From Spirosoma aerolatum (lineage in GTDB: Bacteria; Bacteroidota; Bacteroidia; Cytophagales; Spirosomataceae), in assembly GCF_002056795.1 (NCBI RefSeq), contig NZ_CP020104.1, positions 4,473,501 through 4,537,500 of the forward strand: a stretch of DNA of 64,000 bases, in the 5' to 3' direction. Every line of letters starts with the position of its first letter. The stretch's first letter is position 1. The notes under the pieces were generated by a model. That model ran no database searches and was not told the DNA's origin. It was given only the letters and a program-made list of their open reading frames with translations. Made by a program: the position numbers and the translations under genes. Of this stretch, positions 17,825-27,646 are shown piece after piece.

Positions 17825-19582
17825 ATGACTACTGCCCTCGACTCTTCTACCCAGCAACGTGTTGATAAATGGCTCAGTGGCAATTACGATGCCGCCACGA
17901 AAGAATCGATTCAGCATTTGATTGACTCAGGAAATACCACTGAACTTACCGACTCGTTTTATCGCGACCTGGAATTCGGAACCGGAGGGCTTCGGGGCGT
18001 TTTGGGTGTAGGCTCCAATCGCATGAACCGCTACACCGTGGGTGCGGCTACACAGGGGCTTTCCAACTACATCAATGCGGCATTTCCCGGCGAAGATGTG
18101 AGCGTAGCTATCGCGCACGACAGCCGCCGGATGAGTCCGGAATTTGCCCAGTTAGCGGCCGATATTTTTTCGGCCAATGGCATAAAAGTATACCTGTTCA
18201 GCAGTCTGCGCCCAACGCCCGAGCTGTCGTTTGCCATCCGGCAGTTAGGTTGCCAAAGTGGCCTGGTTATCACGGCGTCGCACAATCCGCCTGAGTATAA
18301 TGGGTATAAAGTGTACTGGAGCGATGGCGGCCAGGTTGTGTCTCCGCATGATAAGGGGATTATTGCCGAGGTAAATAAAGTTACTTCCGTTGATGACATC
18401 AAGTTCATGGGTATTCCCGAACGTATCACGATGATCGACGAAATAATCGATGCCCCATATGTGGAGCGCGTAAAGTCGAACGCTGTCAATCCCGATGTAA
18501 TTAAGCGTCAGGCAAACCTGAATATTGTCTATACACCCATTCACGGAACAGGTATTACACTGGTACCGCGCGTACTTGATGCGCTGGGCTTCAACAATGT
18601 CCATATTGTAGAACAGCAGGCGACTCCCGATGGCAATTTCCCCACCGTAAAATCCCCCAACCCCGAAGAACGGGCTGCCATGCAACTGGCTCTGGACCTG
18701 GCTTTATCGATCAACGCCGACCTGGTGATGGCAACCGACCCTGATGCCGACCGCGTTGGTGCTGGTGCTCGCAACCATCATGGGGAGTTTGAGCTACTCA
18801 ACGGTAACCAGATGGCCAGTCTGATTATTTACTACCTGCTCAACGCCTGGAAAGACGCCGGTAAGCTGACGGGGAAAGAGTTTGTCGCCAAAACCATCGT
18901 GACCACCGATCTGATCGATCAGATGTGTAAGAACTACGGCGTCACCTGTTACAATACCCTCACTGGCTTTAAATACATCGCCGAAGTTATCCGTGAACTC
19001 GAAGGCAAAGAGAAATTCATTGGAGGGGGTGAAGAAAGTTATGGCTACCTCATCGGCGATTTCGTCCGCGACAAAGACGCTATTGCCTCCTGTGCAATTA
19101 TTGCCGAGCTAACTGCCTATGCCAAAGATCAGGGCAAGAGTCTGTTCGACATGCTGATGGCTATGTACATGGAAAACGGATTCTATTACGAAGCGCTGGT
19201 ATCGTTGACCAAGAAAGGTAAATCAGGCGCTGAAGAAATCCAGAAAATGATGGCCGACTTCCGGGCAAACCCTCCGCAGGCGATTGCCGGATCGCCTGTC
19301 GTACGTGTCGATGATTACAAAGCCCTGACGCGACTGGATGCACAGACAGGTACAACGACCGCTATCGAAGCGGGGAAAATGGGGATTGAGTCATCCAATG
19401 TGCTACAGTTCTTTACCGAAGATGGCACTAAAGTATCAGCACGTCCGTCGGGTACTGAGCCTAAAATTAAATTTTACGTCAGCGTACGTGAGCCACTGGC
19501 AAGCAAAGAAGCTTTTGACGAAACCTATGCGCAGTTGAAGGCGAAAGTCCAGCGTGTAATCGACGAATTGCAGCTAAACTAG
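17825..19582 (+). CDS. Phosphoglucomutase/phosphomannomutase (alpha-D-phosphohexomutase)
   Basis: A cytosolic enzyme interconverting hexose 1- and 6-phosphates. The phosphoserine loop TASHNPPEYNGYK lies near residue 148, and the Mg-binding loop DPDADR near 303. 'GGGEESYGYLIGD' is the sugar-binding loop and 'RPSGTEPKIKFYV' the C-terminal phosphate-binding loop. At 585 residues it belongs to the longer PgcA/PMM2-like bacterial group. It sits between the DUF4249 cluster and a SusC/SusD pair but has its own terminator at 19629-19662, so it is probably an independent unit. Confidence 0.92.
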   Translation: MTTALDSSTQQRVDKWLSGNYDAATKESIQHLIDSGNTTELTDSFYRDLEFGTGGLRGVLGVGSNRMNRYTVGAATQGLSNYINAAFPGEDVSVAIAHDSRRMSPEFAQLAADIFSANGIKVYLFSSLRPTPELSFAIRQLGCQSGLVITASHNPPEYNGYKVYWSDGGQVVSPHDKGIIAEVNKVTSVDDIKFMGIPERITMIDEIIDAPYVERVKSNAVNPDVIKRQANLNIVYTPIHGTGITLVPRVLDALGFNNVHIVEQQATPDGNFPTVKSPNPEERAAMQLALDLALSINADLVMATDPDADRVGAGARNHHGEFELLNGNQMASLIIYYLLNAWKDAGKLTGKEFVAKTIVTTDLIDQMCKNYGVTCYNTLTGFKYIAEVIRELEGKEKFIGGGEESYGYLIGDFVRDKDAIASCAIIAELTAYAKDQGKSLFDMLMAMYMENGFYYEALVSLTKKGKSGAEEIQKMMADFRANPPQAIAGSPVVRVDDYKALTRLDAQTGTTTAIEAGKMGIESSNVLQFFTEDGTKVSARPSGTEPKIKFYVSVREPLASKEAFDETYAQLKAKVQRVIDELQLN

Positions 19583-19628
19583 AAAATTCCGCTTTTGTTT
19601 AGTTAAAAAATAGAAGTAATAATATACT

Positions 19629-19662
19629 AAGCCCGTGCGCCCACCAACGTACGGGCTTTTTT
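19629..19662 (+). terminator. Intrinsic terminator after phosphohexomutase gene
   Basis: Stem 19629-19639 with 19648-19658 (11 bp, one mismatch), followed by a T-run to 19662. It is a classical rho-independent structure 47 bp after the stop codon. Confidence 0.8.
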
Positions 19663-19781
19663 GTGCTTTATTTTTAATTTTTTACACAAAAGCAACATTA
19701 TATAAAACGTCTTACTCTTTATATTTAGGCATAATTACCTATCCAATTTTCCTATATATTTTACTAATTTCAATCAACCCT

Positions 19782-22700
19782 ATGACAAACAATTATTTAC
19801 GGCAAACATGTCGTACAGTGGCCTTATTTTTATTTAGTTGGCTCCTTTGCATATGCGTTTATGCCCAGGACCGCAAAATAACGGGGCGCATTACCGACGG
19901 AAATGACAACAGCGCAGTCCCCGGAGCGAACGTTGTGGTAAAGGGTACCCAAACGGGCGTGGTCACCGATGCCAATGGGCAGTTTTCCTTGAATGTAGCC
20001 TCAGGTCGCAATGTGCTTACCGTTTCGGCTATTGGGTACGTTTCGCAGGATGTAACCATCGGCTCCCGATCTTCTGTAGACATCACATTAGCGCCTGATA
20101 TTAAGACCCTGAGTGAAGTGGTTGTAACGGGGTATGGTGCACAGGCCAAACGAGACATTACTGGTGCCGTTGCTACGGTCGATACCAAACAATTATTATC
20201 CGTACCCTCTACCAACGTAGGGCAGGCTTTGCAAGGCCGCGTAGCGGGTGTACAGGTCGGTAACGAGAATGCGCCGGGTGGCGGGGTGATGGTTCGTATT
20301 CGAGGATTCGGGACCATCAACGACAATTCACCTCTTTACGTGATTGACGGTGTTCCCACAAAAGGCAACCTGAACACGCTGAACCTCAACGACGTTGAGA
20401 GTATGCAAATTCTGAAAGATGCTTCGGCTGCCTCTATCTATGGCTCACGGGCCGGTAACGGTGTTGTCATTATCACAACCAAGAAAGGGAAAGCCGGTAA
20501 GCCAAAATTCACCTATGATACCTATTATGGCACACAACGTCATGGTAAACTCCTCGACATGCTCAATACGCAGGAGTATGCCCAACTAACCTGGGAATCT
20601 CGTATCAATTCGGGCGTAGTTGGTGCCAATGGCAATCCGGTTCACTCACAATTTGGCAACGGCCCAACGCCCGTCATTCCAGATTTCGTACTACCCAGTG
20701 GCGCTTCGGCCAGCGACCCACGCGTAGCCTTAAACCCGGATGGAACGTATAAGAACTATAACAATGACATCAACTCGCCTAACTTCCTGCTGATCACCAA
20801 GGCGAACAAGGTAGGAACAAACTGGCTGGAAGAGATTTTCCAGACCGCTCCCATTCAGAATCACCAGCTAGGTGTATCGGGCGGTAGCGAAAACGGGCGA
20901 TATGCCATGTCGTTAAACTACTTCAACCAGGATGGGATTATGAAGTATACGGGCTACAAACGATATTCGTTGCGGGCTAATACAGAATTTAACGTCAACA
21001 AGCGGGTGCGCGTGGGGCAGAACTTTCAGGTGGCCTATGGCGAGCGTATTGCGCAGGCCAACGGGAATAACGCTGAAAGCAACCCCATTTCATTTGCGTA
21101 CCGTATTCAGCCCATCATTCCCGTATATGACGTAGCCGGAAATTTTGCCGGTACACGCGGTGGCGATCTCGACAACGCCAACAACCCGGTTGCCCTCCTG
21201 TATCGGAACAAAGACAACGTTCAGAAAGAAGTTCGTCTGTTTGGTAATGCATTCGCCGAGGTGGACATTCTGCCAAATCTGACGGCTCGTACTAGTTTCG
21301 GTATCGACTATAACCTGTACAACTACCGCAACTACATCATCCGAGACATTGAATCAGCGGAAGCGCGTGGGTCGAACCAGCTTACCACCAACAACAACTA
21401 TGAGTGGACCTGGACCTGGTATAACACACTGACTTACAACCTGTCGCTGGGTGATCGACACCGTTTCAATGTAATTGCCGGTACGGAATCGATCAAAAAC
21501 TACTTCGAAACCTTTGATGCAACCCGAACCAACTTCGCTGTCGATGACATTGAGAACCGCTACCTGAGTGCAGGTACGGGCGTGCAGACTAACAATGGAG
21601 GTGCTTCTAACTGGCGGCTGGCGTCGGAATTTGCTAAAGTCAACTACGCGCTCGACGATAAGTACCTGATCGACCTGACCATCCGTCGGGACCGCTCTTC
21701 CCGTTTTGCGCCCGAATATCGTTCGGCTGTATTCCCGGCTGCCAGTGTGGGCTGGCGGGTTTCGAAGGAGAATTTCTTTAAGCCTCTCACCTTGTTCGAT
21801 GATCTGAAATTCCGGGCGGGTTTGGGTCAGACGGGGAACCAGGAAATCGGTAACTATAACTCGTTCACGCAGTTCAGCACAAATCCAGCTACCTCGTTCT
21901 ACGACATCAATGGTACGCGTACATCAGCCGTACCAGGCTATGAGTTGACTCAGTTTGGGAATGCGAAAGCCAAATGGGAAACCACGACCAGCCTGAACAT
22001 CGGTTTTGACGCCAGCCTGCTGAAAAATCGCCTGACGGTTAATTTCGACTGGTACACGCGCACCACAAGCGATATGTTGTTCCCGGTATCGGCACCACTC
22101 ACACAAGGGGTGGCTACGAACCCATTCCAGAACATTGGCGAGATGCGCAACCGGGGGGTTGACCTCATGATCAACTATGGCGACAAAATCGGGAGCAGTG
22201 GCCTGACGTATAACATCGGAGCGAATTTCAGCACGTATCGGAACACCGTCACCAAAACCAACGGCGATCCAAGCACGCAGTACTTCGGTATCAACGACGA
22301 ACGGATTCAGAATTTCGTTGTGACGCAGCAGAACTACCCAATCGCATCGTTCTTCGGGTATACCATTGATGGTATCTTCCAGACAAACGAAGAAGCCAAA
22401 GCGTACCTCCCTCAGTTTGGCACAACGACAACGAACAATCCTGAAAATGTGGCTGGTCGTTTCAAATTCCGGGATGTCAACGGCGATGGTGTTATTAATT
22501 CAGGCGATCTAAGTATCATTGGCAATCCCCACCCCAAATTCACTTACGGTCTGAACATCAATCTGAACTACAAAAACTTTGGCCTGACTTTATTTGGCCA
22601 GGGCGTGCAGGGGAATCAGATTTTCAACTACGTAAAATACTGGACGGATTTCCCAACGTTTGCCGGAAACCGCAGTACCCGCATGCTTTATGAGTCATGG

Positions 22701-23042
22701 CGGCCAGGCAAAACCGATGCTATTCTTCCTCAGCTTAGAGCGAGTGATCAGATCAGTATTCTGCCCTCGACCTATTATCTTGAAAGCGGCTCTTATTTCC
22801 GGATGAAAAACATCCAGTTGACCTATCAACTGCCGCAAACGTTGCTGAACAAACTAAAGATGGGAGCTACCTCGGTATATATCCAGGGTCAGAACCTGTT
22901 TACGGTGACTAAATACTCTGGCATGGACCCCGAAATCAACCTGCGGAACTACACCGCCGGTAACGACCGTCAGATTGGTGTCGATGGAGGCTCATATCCG
23001 GTTGCAAAAACGATTCTTGTGGGTTTAAATCTGTCGTTCTGA
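19782..23042 (+). CDS. SusC/RagA-family TonB-linked outer-membrane protein
   Basis: An outer-membrane importer barrel of about 1086 residues that forms a 'pedal-bin' with the SusD lipoprotein encoded next. The start at 19782 gives a proper signal peptide (hydrophobic FLFSWLLCICVYAQ) and is preferred to a 49-codon longer frame that would cover the AT-rich leader. A carboxypeptidase-like domain comes first (ITGRITDGNDNSAVPGANV), then the SusC junction [20 protein letters not shown], the plug with IRGFGTINDNSPLYVIDGVP, and the barrel to the terminal LVGLNLSF. No glycoside hydrolase or regulator gene lies nearby, so the substrate is unknown. TATATTTA at 19720 is a near match to a -7 element. Confidence 0.93.
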   Translation: MTNNYLRQTCRTVALFLFSWLLCICVYAQDRKITGRITDGNDNSAVPGANVVVKGTQTGVVTDANGQFSLNVASGRNVLTVSAIGYVSQDVTIGSRSSVDITLAPDIKTLSEVVVTGYGAQAKRDITGAVATVDTKQLLSVPSTNVGQALQGRVAGVQVGNENAPGGGVMVRIRGFGTINDNSPLYVIDGVPTKGNLNTLNLNDVESMQILKDASAASIYGSRAGNGVVIITTKKGKAGKPKFTYDTYYGTQRHGKLLDMLNTQEYAQLTWESRINSGVVGANGNPVHSQFGNGPTPVIPDFVLPSGASASDPRVALNPDGTYKNYNNDINSPNFLLITKANKVGTNWLEEIFQTAPIQNHQLGVSGGSENGRYAMSLNYFNQDGIMKYTGYKRYSLRANTEFNVNKRVRVGQNFQVAYGERIAQANGNNAESNPISFAYRIQPIIPVYDVAGNFAGTRGGDLDNANNPVALLYRNKDNVQKEVRLFGNAFAEVDILPNLTARTSFGIDYNLYNYRNYIIRDIESAEARGSNQLTTNNNYEWTWTWYNTLTYNLSLGDRHRFNVIAGTESIKNYFETFDATRTNFAVDDIENRYLSAGTGVQTNNGGASNWRLASEFAKVNYALDDKYLIDLTIRRDRSSRFAPEYRSAVFPAASVGWRVSKENFFKPLTLFDDLKFRAGLGQTGNQEIGNYNSFTQFSTNPATSFYDINGTRTSAVPGYELTQFGNAKAKWETTTSLNIGFDASLLKNRLTVNFDWYTRTTSDMLFPVSAPLTQGVATNPFQNIGEMRNRGVDLMINYGDKIGSSGLTYNIGANFSTYRNTVTKTNGDPSTQYFGINDERIQNFVVTQQNYPIASFFGYTIDGIFQTNEEAKAYLPQFGTTTTNNPENVAGRFKFRDVNGDGVINSGDLSIIGNPHPKFTYGLNINLNYKNFGLTLFGQGVQGNQIFNYVKYWTDFPTFAGNRSTRMLYESWRPGKTDAILPQLRASDQISILPSTYYLESGSYFRMKNIQLTYQLPQTLLNKLKMGATSVYIQGQNLFTVTKYSGMDPEINLRNYTAGNDRQIGVDGGSYPVAKTILVGLNLSF

Positions 23043-23120
23043 TGTCTGTACAGGATGTAAGCTATATGGGCTCAAACGTTCATACACCCTATCTCCTACA
23101 TCATACATAAAAACATAACT

Positions 23121-24848
23121 ATGAAAAAAATTACCCTACTCATAACCATCTTCTGTCTGGCAGTGGCTACGTCCTGCTCCGACAAATTTCTGGACGTACA
23201 ACCTAAAGCAGCGCTGGCCGTAACCACGCTGCAAAATAAGGTTGGGGTCAATGCTTTATTGATTGGCGTGTATTCGCTGCTGGATGGCTGGGCTACTGCC
23301 GAAGGTGCTTATCGTTCTTACAACGTAGGCGCCGACAACTGGGTATACGGCAGCGTAGCCAGCGATGATGCCTACAAAGGAACCATTGCCGGTGACCAGC
23401 CCCCCATTTCGCTGATCGAACAAGGCAACAGCCAGTCAGACAACATCTATTTCCGGGGTAAATGGCGGGGTATGTACGACGGAATTGCCCGTGCAAACGA
23501 CGTTTTACAGGCCCTTACAGCAGTTAAAGACATGACCGATGCCGAAAAAGCACAAGTAACTGCCGAAGCCCGATTCCTGCGGGGGCACTTCCATTTTGAA
23601 CTTAAAAAGATGTTCAATATGGTGCCTTACATCGACGAGAAAATCTACAATCCGAATGATCTGGAAAGCACCAAGGTCCCAAACAACGTCGACATCTGGC
23701 CGAATATAGTAGCTGATCTGAAAGCTGCTTACGATGTTTTGCCAACCAAACAGACGTCGGTAGGTCGGCCAACCAAATGGGCTGCGGCTGCCGAGTTAGG
23801 CAAAGCCTATCTGTTCCAGAAAAAATATGCCGAAGCCAAACCCTTGCTCGAAGCCATTGTAGCCAGTGGACAGTATAAGCTGGTCGATAAGTACCACGAT
23901 AATTTCAGAGCCGTAACCAACAACAACGCTGAATCGATTTTTGAGGTACAATATTCAGTAAACGACGGGGCTCCGGGTGGCGAAAACGGTAATATTGGTT
24001 CCACACTGAACTACCCCTATGGTGGTGGTGGCGTAACGACCTGCTGCGGATTCTTCCAGCCATCTCAAAATCTGGTTAATTCCTTCAAAACCGACGCCAA
24101 CGGTTTACCCTTGGTCGACAGCTTCAATGCTACCGACATGACCAATGACCAGGGTATCGAATCGACGGCTCCGTTTACGCCATACGCAGGTACAGTTGAC
24201 CCTCGCCTGGATCATACGGTAGGTCGCCGGGGTATTCCCTTTCTCGATTGGGGTGTTCACCCGGGCAAAGCCTATGTTCGTGATCAGTCATACGGTGGCC
24301 CTTATTCGCCGAAGAAGCATGTCATGTACAAATCGGATGTTGGTACAAATACTTTTGCCGGTAACCCACGTTTGAATGCCAATAACTACCGCATGATTCG
24401 CTACAGCCACGTACTGCTCTGGCTGGCCGAGATCGAAACCGAAATTGGTGATCTAAATAAGGCCCGCGCCTATGTGAACCAGATTCGCCGTCGGGCAGCT
24501 AATCCAGATGGGTTTGTTAAAAATGCGGATGGAACCCCTGCCGCCAATTACCTGATTAAAGAATATACAACTCCCTGGACCGACCAGGCTACGGCCCGCA
24601 AAGCGGTGCAATTTGAGGAGCGACTGGAGTTTGGGATGGAAGGACACCGTCGGTTCGATCTGGTACGCTGGGGTATTGCCGATCAGACGCTCAATGCCTA
24701 TTATGCAGCCGAAGCCAGCAAGCGTATTTATCTGAAAGGGGTTACGTTCGTAAAAGGCAAGCATGAGTATTTCCCGATCCCAATTCAGGAAATCTTCAAC
24801 AGTAAAAAAGATGGGAAAGAAACGTTAACACAAAATCCCGGCTATTGA
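23121..24848 (+). CDS. SusD/RagB-family outer-membrane lipoprotein
   Basis: The surface substrate-binding lid for the SusC partner 78 bp upstream. The signal peptide ends in lipobox VATSC, followed by the usual SDKFLDVQPK. The family's N-terminal TPR scaffold is evident (GIARANDVLQAL, AEARFLRGHFHFEL), as is the C-terminal RagB domain (RYSHVLLWLAEIETEIGD, ERLEFGMEGHRRFDLVRW). It has 575 residues, typical of the family. The pair ends at the hairpin 24899-24932. A single SusCD pair without enzymes cannot be assigned a glycan. Confidence 0.93.
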   Translation: MKKITLLITIFCLAVATSCSDKFLDVQPKAALAVTTLQNKVGVNALLIGVYSLLDGWATAEGAYRSYNVGADNWVYGSVASDDAYKGTIAGDQPPISLIEQGNSQSDNIYFRGKWRGMYDGIARANDVLQALTAVKDMTDAEKAQVTAEARFLRGHFHFELKKMFNMVPYIDEKIYNPNDLESTKVPNNVDIWPNIVADLKAAYDVLPTKQTSVGRPTKWAAAAELGKAYLFQKKYAEAKPLLEAIVASGQYKLVDKYHDNFRAVTNNNAESIFEVQYSVNDGAPGGENGNIGSTLNYPYGGGGVTTCCGFFQPSQNLVNSFKTDANGLPLVDSFNATDMTNDQGIESTAPFTPYAGTVDPRLDHTVGRRGIPFLDWGVHPGKAYVRDQSYGGPYSPKKHVMYKSDVGTNTFAGNPRLNANNYRMIRYSHVLLWLAEIETEIGDLNKARAYVNQIRRRAANPDGFVKNADGTPAANYLIKEYTTPWTDQATARKAVQFEERLEFGMEGHRRFDLVRWGIADQTLNAYYAAEASKRIYLKGVTFVKGKHEYFPIPIQEIFNSKKDGKETLTQNPGY

Positions 24849-24898
24849 TAAACGATAAAGTTGTTGATATTTCCCCAACGTTTCTTTAGCATGGCGAC

Positions 24899-24936
24899 AG
24901 TGGTCAATAGGTAATTTTTCCTGTTGACCACTTTTG
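24899..24936 (+). terminator. Terminator after the SusC/SusD pair
   Basis: Arms 24899-24911 and 24920-24932 pair over 13 bp with one mismatch around an 8-nt loop, followed by a T-rich tail. Confidence 0.7.
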
Positions 24937-24998
24937 TTTCTACAAAGTTGCTGGATCATTCGAATGGCTTATCACAACGTAAACAGCCTAAAAAACTG

Positions 24999-25006
24999 TA
25001 TCTTTG
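24999..25006 (+). promoter_or_regulatory. Bacteroidota -7 element of the tsaE promoter
   Basis: TATCTTTG (TAnnTTTG) ends 23 bp before the chosen tsaE start. It rules out the longer upstream start at 24934, which would precede the transcript. Confidence 0.55.
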
Positions 25007-25029
25007 CGGGCTATTCCTGTTACATGTTT

Positions 25030-25452
25030 ATGAAACTACACATGACTCAACTCGATCAACTTAGTCAGATAGCCCACAACCTGTTGGCTGAGGGGCGTGG
25101 GCAGTCGGTGTGGCTATTCGAAGGTGACATGGGGGCAGGTAAAACAACGCTTATTAAAGAACTTTGCAGGGCCCTTGGTGTTATCAGCATAGTCCAAAGC
25201 CCAACGTTCTCTATTGTCAATGAATACACTACACATGAAGGTCATTCTGTATATCATTTCGACTGTTATCGGCTTCGCAATGAAGCCGAAGCGTTAGACA
25301 TTGGGATTGAGGAATATTTTGATTCAGGCAATTACTGTTTCATTGAATGGCCCGAACGCATTCAGTCGCTCTGGCCAGCAACGTATTATAAGGTCTATCT
25401 TTCGGTTGATTTAGAAGGGCACCGAACCGTGGACGCTAAATTGATTGACTAG
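25030..25452 (+). CDS. tsaE: tRNA threonylcarbamoyladenosine biosynthesis ATPase TsaE
   Basis: A small P-loop ATPase needed, with TsaB and TsaD, for t6A37 modification of ANN-decoding tRNAs. The Walker A motif is GDMGAGKTTLIKEL, followed by 'VQSPTFSIVNEY' and 'HFDCYRL', both family signatures, and 'FIEWPERI'. The start at 25030 (MKLHMTQLDQL; 25024 is a close alternative) is chosen because the -7 box at 24999-25006 lies inside the longer frame. Its 140 residues are normal for TsaE. It is followed by ald across an imperfect palindrome. Confidence 0.9.
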   Translation: MKLHMTQLDQLSQIAHNLLAEGRGQSVWLFEGDMGAGKTTLIKELCRALGVISIVQSPTFSIVNEYTTHEGHSVYHFDCYRLRNEAEALDIGIEEYFDSGNYCFIEWPERIQSLWPATYYKVYLSVDLEGHRTVDAKLID

Positions 25453-25464
25453 TTTCGGTATTCA

Positions 25465-25543
25465 GTTTACCGTTTACGGTTTACAGTGGTCCAATGCAAA
25501 AGCCTTTGATGCGTCAGCCCATTATAAACCGAAAACGGTAAAC
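25465..25543. repeat. Imperfect palindrome between tsaE and ald
   Basis: Arms 25465-25483 and 25525-25543 are complementary over 19 bp with one mismatch. Both are built from GTTTACCG/CGGTAAAC words. A short version of the same word occurs around 1934-1961, between lptG and mntR. It may act as a terminator. Confidence 0.5.
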
Positions 25544-25559
25544 CGTAAACTTTTTACAA

Positions 25560-26771
25560 GTGACTGGATTTGAGGAATTGGCCAAACAGACGGCCCTATA
25601 TCCGAAAGAAGCACTGCAAGCCGTAAAGACCAATCGTAATGGTCTGTTAATTGGCCTGCCTAAAGAAGTGTCGCTTCAGGAGAATCGTATTGCGCTTACG
25701 CCCGAAGCGGTGGCTATTCTGGTTCGACATGGCCATAACGTCATTGTTGAGCAGGGTGCTGGCGAAAAAGCTAATTTTTCCGATACGGAATACAGCGAAG
25801 CCGGTGCGCAAATTGCGCAATCGCCCAAGGAAGTGTATACGGCCAATTTGATCCTGAAAGTTGAACCACTTATCGACGGTGAATTCGAATTTATTCAGGC
25901 TGGCAGTACGGTTATTTCCGCCCTCAACCTACCGGCCCATGATCGGTCTTATTTCGAGAAAATCAACGAAAAAAACCTGACCGCTTTCGGGTACGAGTAT
26001 ATTGAAGATCAGTCAGGCGGACTACCTGTAATTCGGTCCATGAGCGAAATTGCGGGCAGTACGGTTATGCTCATCGCCGGAGAGTACCTTAGCAATGCGG
26101 CCAACGGTCGAGGTATTATTCTCGGCGGTATCACAGGTGTTCCACCCACGAAAGTAGTGATGCTGGGGGCAGGTACTGTAACTGAGTATGCCATTCGAAT
26201 GGCGCTGGGAATGGGTGCAGAAGTAAAGGTTTTCGACAAATACCTGTATAAACTTCAGCGGCTCAAATACGCAGTTGGACAGCACGTATACACCTCCATC
26301 ATTGCCTCCGATACCCTGGCCGAAGCCGTTCAGCGAGCCGATGTGGTCATTGGTGCCATGCGGGCCGAAGATGGACTAAGTCCGGTAGTCGTGACGGAAG
26401 AAATGGTGGGCCGCATGAAACCTGGTTCAGTGATCATTGATGTATCCATCGATCAGGGTGGAAACTTCGAGACTTCACGCATGACAACCCATAAAAACCC
26501 CACCTACAAACACATGGGGGTTATCCATTACTGCGTGCCCAACATAGCGGCTAGAGTAGCGCATACGGCTAGTATGGCACTGAGCAACATCTTTTTACCG
26601 TTCCTACTCGAAACCGGCACCACGGGCGGTATTGAACAGATGATGTACGCGAACCGTTGGTTTATGAAAGGTGTTTATACACACAAGGGAACGCTCACAA
26701 ACGCCTACATCGCCCGTAAGTTCAACATGCGGTTCAAAGATCTGGACCTCCTGCTGGCAGCACGGTTTTAA
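25560..26771 (+). CDS. ald: Alanine dehydrogenase
   Basis: Converts L-alanine to pyruvate and ammonia with NAD+. The start is GTG at 25560. The N-terminal domain shows GLPKEVSLQENRIALTP, the catalytic substrate-binding block, then HGHNVIVEQGAGEKA. The NAD domain has VVMLGAGTVTEYAIRMALGMGA with the usual glycine pattern, and 'MKPGSVIIDVSIDQGG' follows. Its 403 residues are slightly longer than the usual 370 owing to an N-terminal extension of about 30 residues. Bacteroidota commonly carry this longer alanine dehydrogenase/PNT-like form. A REP-like palindrome begins 17 bp after the stop. Confidence 0.88.
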   Translation: MTGFEELAKQTALYPKEALQAVKTNRNGLLIGLPKEVSLQENRIALTPEAVAILVRHGHNVIVEQGAGEKANFSDTEYSEAGAQIAQSPKEVYTANLILKVEPLIDGEFEFIQAGSTVISALNLPAHDRSYFEKINEKNLTAFGYEYIEDQSGGLPVIRSMSEIAGSTVMLIAGEYLSNAANGRGIILGGITGVPPTKVVMLGAGTVTEYAIRMALGMGAEVKVFDKYLYKLQRLKYAVGQHVYTSIIASDTLAEAVQRADVVIGAMRAEDGLSPVVVTEEMVGRMKPGSVIIDVSIDQGGNFETSRMTTHKNPTYKHMGVIHYCVPNIAARVAHTASMALSNIFLPFLLETGTTGGIEQMMYANRWFMKGVYTHKGTLTNAYIARKFNMRFKDLDLLLAARF

Positions 26772-26788
26772 AAATAGTATTGAGGAGC

Positions 26789-26847
26789 GAGGAGTGAGAA
26801 TGACTGGCGCATCAAGAAAAAATGAGCGCCAGTCATTCTCACTCCTC
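26789..26847. repeat. REP-like palindrome A of the GAGAATG family
   Basis: Arms 26789-26810 and 26826-26847 are perfectly complementary over 22 bp around a 15-nt loop. The stem contains GAGTGAGAATG and TGGCGC, shared with elements at 32152-32235 and 42211-42294. Confidence 0.75.
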
Positions 26848-26868
26848 ACTTCGAACTCCGAAAAAAAT

Positions 26869-27273
26869 ATGATTAACCACAGCAACGAAAATACCCTACT
26901 TGACGACGCCAACTCCTACGATGTGAATCAGGAGTTAATGGGCCTAATTTCATCGGATTTTGTCAAAGTGGCCGATCAACTGAAAGAAGCATCGTACCAG
27001 ATTCGGAAACGTGGCTTTTCCGACTACCCCATTTTTGTCGCTTCCCGCCGGGAAGTACCCATGGGCCAACTACTGTTCGGCGCTAATGAATTAGATAATC
27101 AGTGGAATTACAAAGCCTCATTTCTGGACGAGTTTATACAACGAGCCCTCATCGGCATGGAATCCGTCGATTTGTGGAAAGAGAACTACAAAAAGCCTGA
27201 CGAGTACTGCTGTTTATTCGTGGTACACGGAGACTTTGCAGGCTTTGTCTATATCCCATATCCAGAGGATTAG
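26869..27273 (+). CDS. Conserved-looking hypothetical protein, 134 residues
   Basis: Not recognised. The start at 26869 (MINHSNENTLLDD) is chosen because the longer frame from 26671 overlaps ald and translates the palindrome. The protein is soluble, acidic and without a signal peptide or helix-turn-helix. It has a compact alpha/beta look: 'FVKVADQLKEASYQIRKRGFSDYPIFVASR', 'MGQLLFGANELDNQWNYKA' (both split across strands and helices), ending in 'CCLFVVHGDFAGFVYIPYPED'. Codon use matches its neighbours. It lies between ald and gyrB and ends in a strong terminator, so it is probably a real gene. No function can be offered. Confidence 0.7.
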   Translation: MINHSNENTLLDDANSYDVNQELMGLISSDFVKVADQLKEASYQIRKRGFSDYPIFVASRREVPMGQLLFGANELDNQWNYKASFLDEFIQRALIGMESVDLWKENYKKPDEYCCLFVVHGDFAGFVYIPYPED

Positions 27274-27291
27274 ACTTGAAAATCAGGCAAG

Positions 27292-27333
27292 AAAAGTGAA
27301 GCCGAATCCAATTGGATTCGGCTTCACTTTTTT
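27292..27333 (+). terminator. Terminator palindrome, 20-bp perfect stem
   Basis: 27292-27311 and 27312-27331 form a continuous perfect palindrome centred on CCAATTGG, followed by a T-run. It ends the 26869-27273 transcript. Confidence 0.8.
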
Positions 27334-27646
27334 ACTGCCTCAATAATACTTTTTTTAGAAATAACGACCTCTGAAAAAAGAGGTCTAAAGTCGTATTTTC
27401 TCGGCCTTAATCAAGCCATCAGAAGCATATTCGGAAAAATACACGCACCATAAAAACCTACTTAGAAACTAGTAAAAGGGGTATTTATTGTTGATTAGAA
27501 TATTTTTTTGTATATTAAGCCAATCTTGTTAAAAGGGGTAGGAAAAGACGAATAATTTTTGTATTTTTACAATCTGTAATACTATACAGAACCATCGAAA
27601 TTCCTAAGCCTTAAGCAACAGATTTCTGACATTTTTTCATTCTAAT
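27334..27646. other. AT-rich leader/promoter region of gyrB
   Basis: No gene seen. The region is very AT-rich and contains a small hairpin (ACCTC/GAGGT around 27370-27385). TATTTTTAC sits about 85 bp before gyrB, a near match to TAnnTTTG. The same near-match octamer precedes the hypothetical gene at 61871. The gyrB promoter is expected here, but I could not fix it. Confidence 0.4.

Noticed and set aside
17825..24848. Phosphohexomutase + SusC/SusD as a polysaccharide utilisation locus
   Set aside because: There is no glycoside hydrolase, lyase or dedicated regulator, and a terminator separates the mutase gene.
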